Part shown: positions 23,515-26,850 of the stretch, piece by piece
Layout: every line of letters begins with the position of its first letter
Position numbering within the stretch: position 1 is the first letter of the stretch
NCBI GenBank assembly: GCA_902495835.1
Contig: CABUYS010000005.1
Location: 1-26,850 of the forward strand
Length of the DNA: 26,850 bases
Reading direction: 5' to 3'
Source of the DNA: an uncultured Oscillospiraceae bacterium
GTDB lineage: Bacteria; Bacillota; Clostridia; Oscillospirales; Acutalibacteraceae
Position numbers and translations under genes: made by a program
The notes under the pieces: model-generated
What the model was told of the DNA's origin: nothing
Databases searched by the model: none
Seen by the model: the letters and a program-made list of their open reading frames with translations, nothing else

Positions 23515-24525
23515 TTAGCGTTTTAAATGCGCTACGGTAGTATTCGGATAATACCATTCCAGTATTTTTTTGTAATCCGCTCCCTCTTTGGCCATATACT
23601 GCGCTCCGCACTGACTCATTCCCACTCCGTGGCCGTAGCCAAACACGTTAAATATAAATTTTTTATTTTCATCATCATATTTTACTTCAAAATCCGAAGA
23701 CCTAAGTCCAAACATTTCACGAATTTCCGTTCCTTTTGCTTTATGAGAAGCTATAATTACTTCTTTAACCATTCCGCCGTCTGTACGCACAATATCTTTA
23801 ATCCAGTTTTGAGCTTCACTTTCAAAGTCACAATCATTCCATTTTTTTGAAACAATTTCTTTAAATTTTTCCGCAGAGACTTCAACTTTCGTTTCATAAC
23901 CTGAAGCAAGCTTATCTCCCGGGCTTTCAACATTAGTCAAATATTTTAAATCTCCTCCGAAAACATCAGCCGATTTTTCGGTTTTCCCCGAAGAAATAGC
24001 ATGATACGCCGCTAAAATTAAATTTCCGTCATCTTCCACGACTTCTCCGAACACGCTGTCAACTGCATTTCGAACTTTATCGTAGTATTTATCGAATTCA
24101 CTACCCCATTTTTTCTTCATCTGAGATTGAGGAACGTAATTTATCCATTTTTCCGTATTTACCGTAAACGCATATTTACGGTCTTTATTCGAAGATTTTT
24201 CAAAATCGTTTCGAGATTTACAAAAATAAGTATAAGACGCCACAGCCTGAGCTTTAAGAGCTTCCGGTTCAAACCTTGCGGGCATTTCGGCTGTTACTGC
24301 TCCGTATAAAAATTCTCTGTCGGGTATATTCAAAATTTCTCCGCAAGACTCGTCCAAAACGCAAAAACACGAATTTTTTCCGGAAGTATTAAAAATTTTA
24401 TCTTTAAAAACATCTTCATTTGAAGCTCCGTGAATTTCTCTTCTTACCGATAAAAGCGGTATCAACACAAAACACAGAAACAGTGTTGCTGCCAGTATCA
24501 ATTTCTTTTTTAACGATATTTTCAT
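23515..24525 (-). CDS. spoIID: Stage II sporulation protein D (SpoIID)
   Basis: A 336-residue protein: signal-anchor MKISLKKKLILAATLFLCF, then the SpoIID/LytB core. Motifs: YGAVTAEMPARFEPEALKAQ (84-103) with the catalytic glutamate, AVASYTYFCKSR, TYAFTVNTEKW-like sequence, AYHAISSGKTEKSADVFGG and the C-terminal GYGHGVGMSQCGAQYMAKEG. SpoIID is a lytic transglycosylase that, with SpoIIP, removes septal peptidoglycan and drives engulfment. The ATG at 24525 is preceded by GGAGG; a frame running upstream to 24615 has no such site. Divergent from the membrane protein gene at 24685. Its presence confirms a spore former. Confidence 0.93.
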   Translation of the reverse strand: MKISLKKKLILAATLFLCFVLIPLLSVRREIHGASNEDVFKDKIFNTSGKNSCFCVLDESCGEILNIPDREFLYGAVTAEMPARFEPEALKAQAVASYTYFCKSRNDFEKSSNKDRKYAFTVNTEKWINYVPQSQMKKKWGSEFDKYYDKVRNAVDSVFGEVVEDDGNLILAAYHAISSGKTEKSADVFGGDLKYLTNVESPGDKLASGYETKVEVSAEKFKEIVSKKWNDCDFESEAQNWIKDIVRTDGGMVKEVIIASHKAKGTEIREMFGLRSSDFEVKYDDENKKFIFNVFGYGHGVGMSQCGAQYMAKEGADYKKILEWYYPNTTVAHLKR

Positions 24526-24581
24526 TTTAAAATCCTCCGTTATGTTAAATAGTCCGCACATCAGAGATAATTCTTTACTTA

Positions 24582-24610
24582 TTGACTTTAACGGCCGATT
24601 TATATAAACT
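24582..24610 (+). promoter_or_regulatory. Possible promoter of the membrane protein gene
   Basis: TTGACT at 24582-24587 and TATAAACT at 24603-24610 (TAAACT placed 17 bases after the -35). It is 75 bases before the ATG at 24685 and within the divergent gap to spoIID. Confidence 0.4.
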
Positions 24611-24684
24611 ATCAACTGAGAACGGTTTAATATTAATAAATATGGACGAGTTTCTAAAAATATGTTTTATTGGAGGTTTTTAAT

Positions 24685-25476
24685 ATGAATCTAAGAAATT
24701 CCTGGTTAATTTTTCTTGCAACCATGGTTGCTCTGGTACCCCTTAAAATCTGTGCGGGACTCTTTACTTTAACTTTCGTCGAATCTGCAGTGTTTACAAT
24801 TTTGTTTTTGGCGGCTGTGGCTGGAATAGTAATTTGCTTGAGTTTCAGCGAAATAAGAATAAAAAATATGGATATATCCAAAAATGTATGGCTCGGTTCC
24901 ATAAGCGCACTCATATCCGTCGCATTTTTCTTTTGCATATCGGCGTACTTCAACGACACTTCAAAGTATGAGTTCGAATGGCAGCCCGTATCAATGTCTT
25001 TACTGTCCATTTTGTGCTGTATAACTTTCGCTTTGAATGCCGCTACATTCTTTACCGGAAAAAATATGCTTTCGGGAGTACCCTTTTTCATCTTTTGCCC
25101 CACATTATGGTTCGGAATGTCAATGGTCTTGTTCCTTTCCATATACAACAACAACGCCGATGTTTATGAAATTATGATGACTGCGTTTTTGTCTTTGTTT
25201 GCAGTGTACCACACTCAAGTATTCGCGACCTCTTCGAAATACAACATAGTAAAACAAATGTTTATATTCGGCATGCCTTCGATTTTATTTATTTTCGCAA
25301 AATGCATACCTACCATAATAAAATATTTTAACGGCTCACAAGTAAGCAATTTGTCAATGGCCGTTTCAACGCTTGAATTTTTGATAGCACTCTATATCAT
25401 TGCGGTTTTGGCAGAGTCATACAAACAACTTAACGCACCAAAAGAACCTAAAGTTCGTTCGATTACAATTCAATAA
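24685..25476 (+). CDS. Unknown multi-pass membrane protein
   Basis: A 263-residue protein with about eight predicted membrane segments (near residues 6-25, 31-50, 65-84, 95-114, 119-140, 152-172, 182-200 and 214-235) and a short charged C-terminus (LNAPKEPKVRSITIQ). The ATG at 24685 has GGAGG seven to eight bases upstream. No transporter signature, repeats or catalytic motif is evident. Cysteines are unusually numerous for a membrane protein (ICAG, VICLS, FFCIS, ILCCI, IFCPT, AKCI). It lies between divergent spoIID and gapA, on the same strand as gapA, with about 70 bases between. Function not assigned. Confidence 0.75.
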   Translation: MNLRNSWLIFLATMVALVPLKICAGLFTLTFVESAVFTILFLAAVAGIVICLSFSEIRIKNMDISKNVWLGSISALISVAFFFCISAYFNDTSKYEFEWQPVSMSLLSILCCITFALNAATFFTGKNMLSGVPFFIFCPTLWFGMSMVLFLSIYNNNADVYEIMMTAFLSLFAVYHTQVFATSSKYNIVKQMFIFGMPSILFIFAKCIPTIIKYFNGSQVSNLSMAVSTLEFLIALYIIAVLAESYKQLNAPKEPKVRSITIQ

Positions 25477-25546
25477 GTCAAAGGCATATATTTAAATCTG
25501 AATACACATAATTTATTAATCAACTTTTTTATAAGGAGCTGTTAAC

Positions 25547-26566
25547 ATGTCAATTAAAATTGGTATTAATGGTTTTGGAAGAATCGGCAGAATGGTTTTG
25601 AGAGCTTCTCTAAACGAACCCTCAATCGAGGTAACAGGCATAAACGATCCTTTTGTAAGTGCCGATTACATGGCGTATATGCTTAAATATGACACAGTGC
25701 AAGGAAAGTTAGATGCACAAATTAAAGCGGAAAACGGCATGCTGTATGTAAACGGCACTTTAATAAATGTATTCGCAGAAAAAGATCCCAAAAATATTCC
25801 TTGGAAAACTGTCGGCGCTGAATATATAGTCGAATCCACCGGAGTTTTCTGCACTTCCGAAAAAGCAAAAGCTCATTTGGAATCGGGAGCAAAAAAAGTT
25901 GTTATTTCCGCTCCTGCAAAAGATACCGTTACACCGACTTTCGTATGTGGAGTAAACTTGGATAACTACGAACCCACCATGGACATTGTATCAAACGCCT
26001 CGTGCACAACCAACTGCCTTGCGCCTTTAGCGAAAGTAATAAACGACAACTTCGGAATAGTAGAAGGGTTAATGACAACAGTACACGCAACAACAAGCAC
26101 TCAAAACACCGTAGACGGGCCTTCTGCTAAAGACTGGCGAGGAGGAAGAGCAGCAGGATGCAATATTATTCCTTCTTCCACCGGAGCAGCAAAAGCTTGT
26201 GCTTTAGTAATTCCGGAACTGAAAGGAAAATTGACCGGAATGTCTTTCAGAGTACCTGTAGCAAATGTTTCTGTAGTTGACCTAACATGTAAGTTAGAAA
26301 AATCCACGACCTACGAAGAAATTTGCGAAGTTGTTAAAAAAGCTTCTGAAAACGAAATGAAAGGTATTTTGGGCTACACGGACGAAATGGTTGTTTCAAG
26401 TGATTTTTATGGTGATTCACGCACATCTGTATTTGACGAAAAAGCAGGTATAATGCTAAACAGTAATTTTGTTAAACTGGTGTCGTGGTATGATAACGAA
26501 TGGGCTTACAGCTGCAAAATACTACAACTTATAAAACACATGTACAAAAAAGATAATCAACAGTAA
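25547..26566 (+). CDS. gapA: Glyceraldehyde-3-phosphate dehydrogenase, type I
   Basis: A 339-residue protein with the NAD-binding start IKIGINGFGRIGRMVLRA (3-20), Asp34 in GINDPF, the active-site Cys153 in SNASCTTNCLAP (149-160), general base His180 in MTTVHATTSTQ, and RGGRAAGCNIIPSSTGAAKA. It oxidises glyceraldehyde-3-phosphate to 1,3-bisphosphoglycerate in glycolysis. AAGGAG precedes the ATG. Full length and intact. No downstream pgk in the window; the next sequence is a hairpin and an insertion-sequence remnant. Confidence 0.97.
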   Translation: MSIKIGINGFGRIGRMVLRASLNEPSIEVTGINDPFVSADYMAYMLKYDTVQGKLDAQIKAENGMLYVNGTLINVFAEKDPKNIPWKTVGAEYIVESTGVFCTSEKAKAHLESGAKKVVISAPAKDTVTPTFVCGVNLDNYEPTMDIVSNASCTTNCLAPLAKVINDNFGIVEGLMTTVHATTSTQNTVDGPSAKDWRGGRAAGCNIIPSSTGAAKACALVIPELKGKLTGMSFRVPVANVSVVDLTCKLEKSTTYEEICEVVKKASENEMKGILGYTDEMVVSSDFYGDSRTSVFDEKAGIMLNSNFVKLVSWYDNEWAYSCKILQLIKHMYKKDNQQ

Positions 26567-26609
26567 ACTTATTTAAAAAATTTATTACATATACATCTAT
26601 AAATAATAA

Positions 26610-26850
26610 GCATACCCCCAGCTAAGCTGGGGGTATTTCTTTAACGGGCGAAGCCCTGTACTACTAGCCGCCTCTAAAGGAGGCTGATACGGTTTGACGC
26701 TTGCGAAAAGATTGTTACTTGCTATCCATAAATAGACCTATATTATTAAATGTTCTCCCAATTTATCTTCTTTTAAATATAGCTTATATTTCTAATCTTT
26801 ATGATATTTGCAGTCCCACTTTGTATGTGATAAGCTATGTGTACCATTCA
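26610..26850 (-). mobile_element. IS200/IS605-family transposase remnant with terminal hairpins
   Basis: On the minus strand from the right edge the frame reads NGTHSLSHTKWDCKYHKD and a TAG. THSLSHTKWxCKYH is the N-terminus of IS200-type TnpA. After this stop KYKLYLKEDKLGEHLII resembles the C-terminal end (KEDxLxEQL), then another stop. The middle, with the catalytic HUH motif and tyrosine, is missing. Downstream come three hairpins typical of such element ends: GCCTC/GAGGC (26671-26686), GGGC/GCCC (26646-26656) and the palindrome at 26612-26636. The element is therefore dead by internal deletion and stops; part may continue off the right edge. Confidence 0.65.
26612..26640 (+). terminator. 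Terminator after gapA, shared with the insertion-sequence end
   Basis: ATACCCCCAGCT-A-AGCTGGGGGTAT, a palindrome forming a stem of about 10-11 bp, followed by TTTCTTT on the plus strand, 46 bases after the gapA stop. It should terminate gapA while also being the end palindrome of the IS200-type remnant. Confidence 0.85.

Overview
The window reads as a stretch of an AT-rich, spore-forming Clostridia (Eubacteriales) chromosome. The evidence is the cotJABC coat operon, spoIID, a gerW/ytfJ-type gene, and a non-integrase prophage of the kind common in gut Clostridia. I cannot place the genus from sequence alone.

From position 1 to about 17,070 lies a decayed siphovirus-type prophage whose phage genes all run on the minus strand. 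Read in its own direction (right to left), it begins with an early/replication module: small membrane protein, CxxC protein, DUF1071/Sak-type annealing protein, RusA, SSB, a frameshifted initiator, DnaB and a DUF1492/ArpU-like regulator. Next come accessory genes, then HNH endonuclease and small terminase, a wrecked large terminase, and finally tail genes (major tail protein lacking its start, chaperone G/GT, tape measure, Dit, and a tail protein that runs off the left edge). Portal, protease, capsid and connector genes are absent; where they should be there is a plus-strand CPBP-like membrane protein. No integrase, repressor or lysis gene is visible. Apparently intact passengers have been kept: a RelB/YafQ-type toxin-antitoxin pair between chaperone and tape measure, a Type II restriction-modification pair, and an unrecognised three-gene operon with a strong promoter of its own.

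The right prophage boundary falls inside cotJC. The gene follows the family to about residue 135, then ends in a few unrelated codons, losing roughly 50 C-terminal residues that include metal ligands. This is the geometry of a sporulation-gene intervening element (as in sigK/skin and spsM/SPbeta), so the missing 3' part of cotJC may lie beyond the left edge. That is the most interesting hypothesis here and it cannot be settled inside the window.

From 17,475 to the right edge the chromosome looks ordinary: cotJB and cotJA; an ABC importer (lipoprotein, ATPase, permease) of the NMT1/SsuABC type with no assignable substrate; about 0.8-0.9 kb of non-coding DNA built of four diverged tandem repeat units; a likely sporulation operon spoIID - M50 protease - DUF2953 - gerW ending in a clear terminator; then, on the plus strand, an unknown multi-pass membrane protein and gapA. 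The right edge carries a degenerate IS200/IS605-family transposase remnant whose terminal hairpin can also terminate gapA.

Several lesions in the prophage are single-base changes in homopolymer runs. These fit genuine pseudogene decay, but individually they could also be sequencing errors; the deletions, the nonsense codon and the missing tail-gene start cannot be explained that way.
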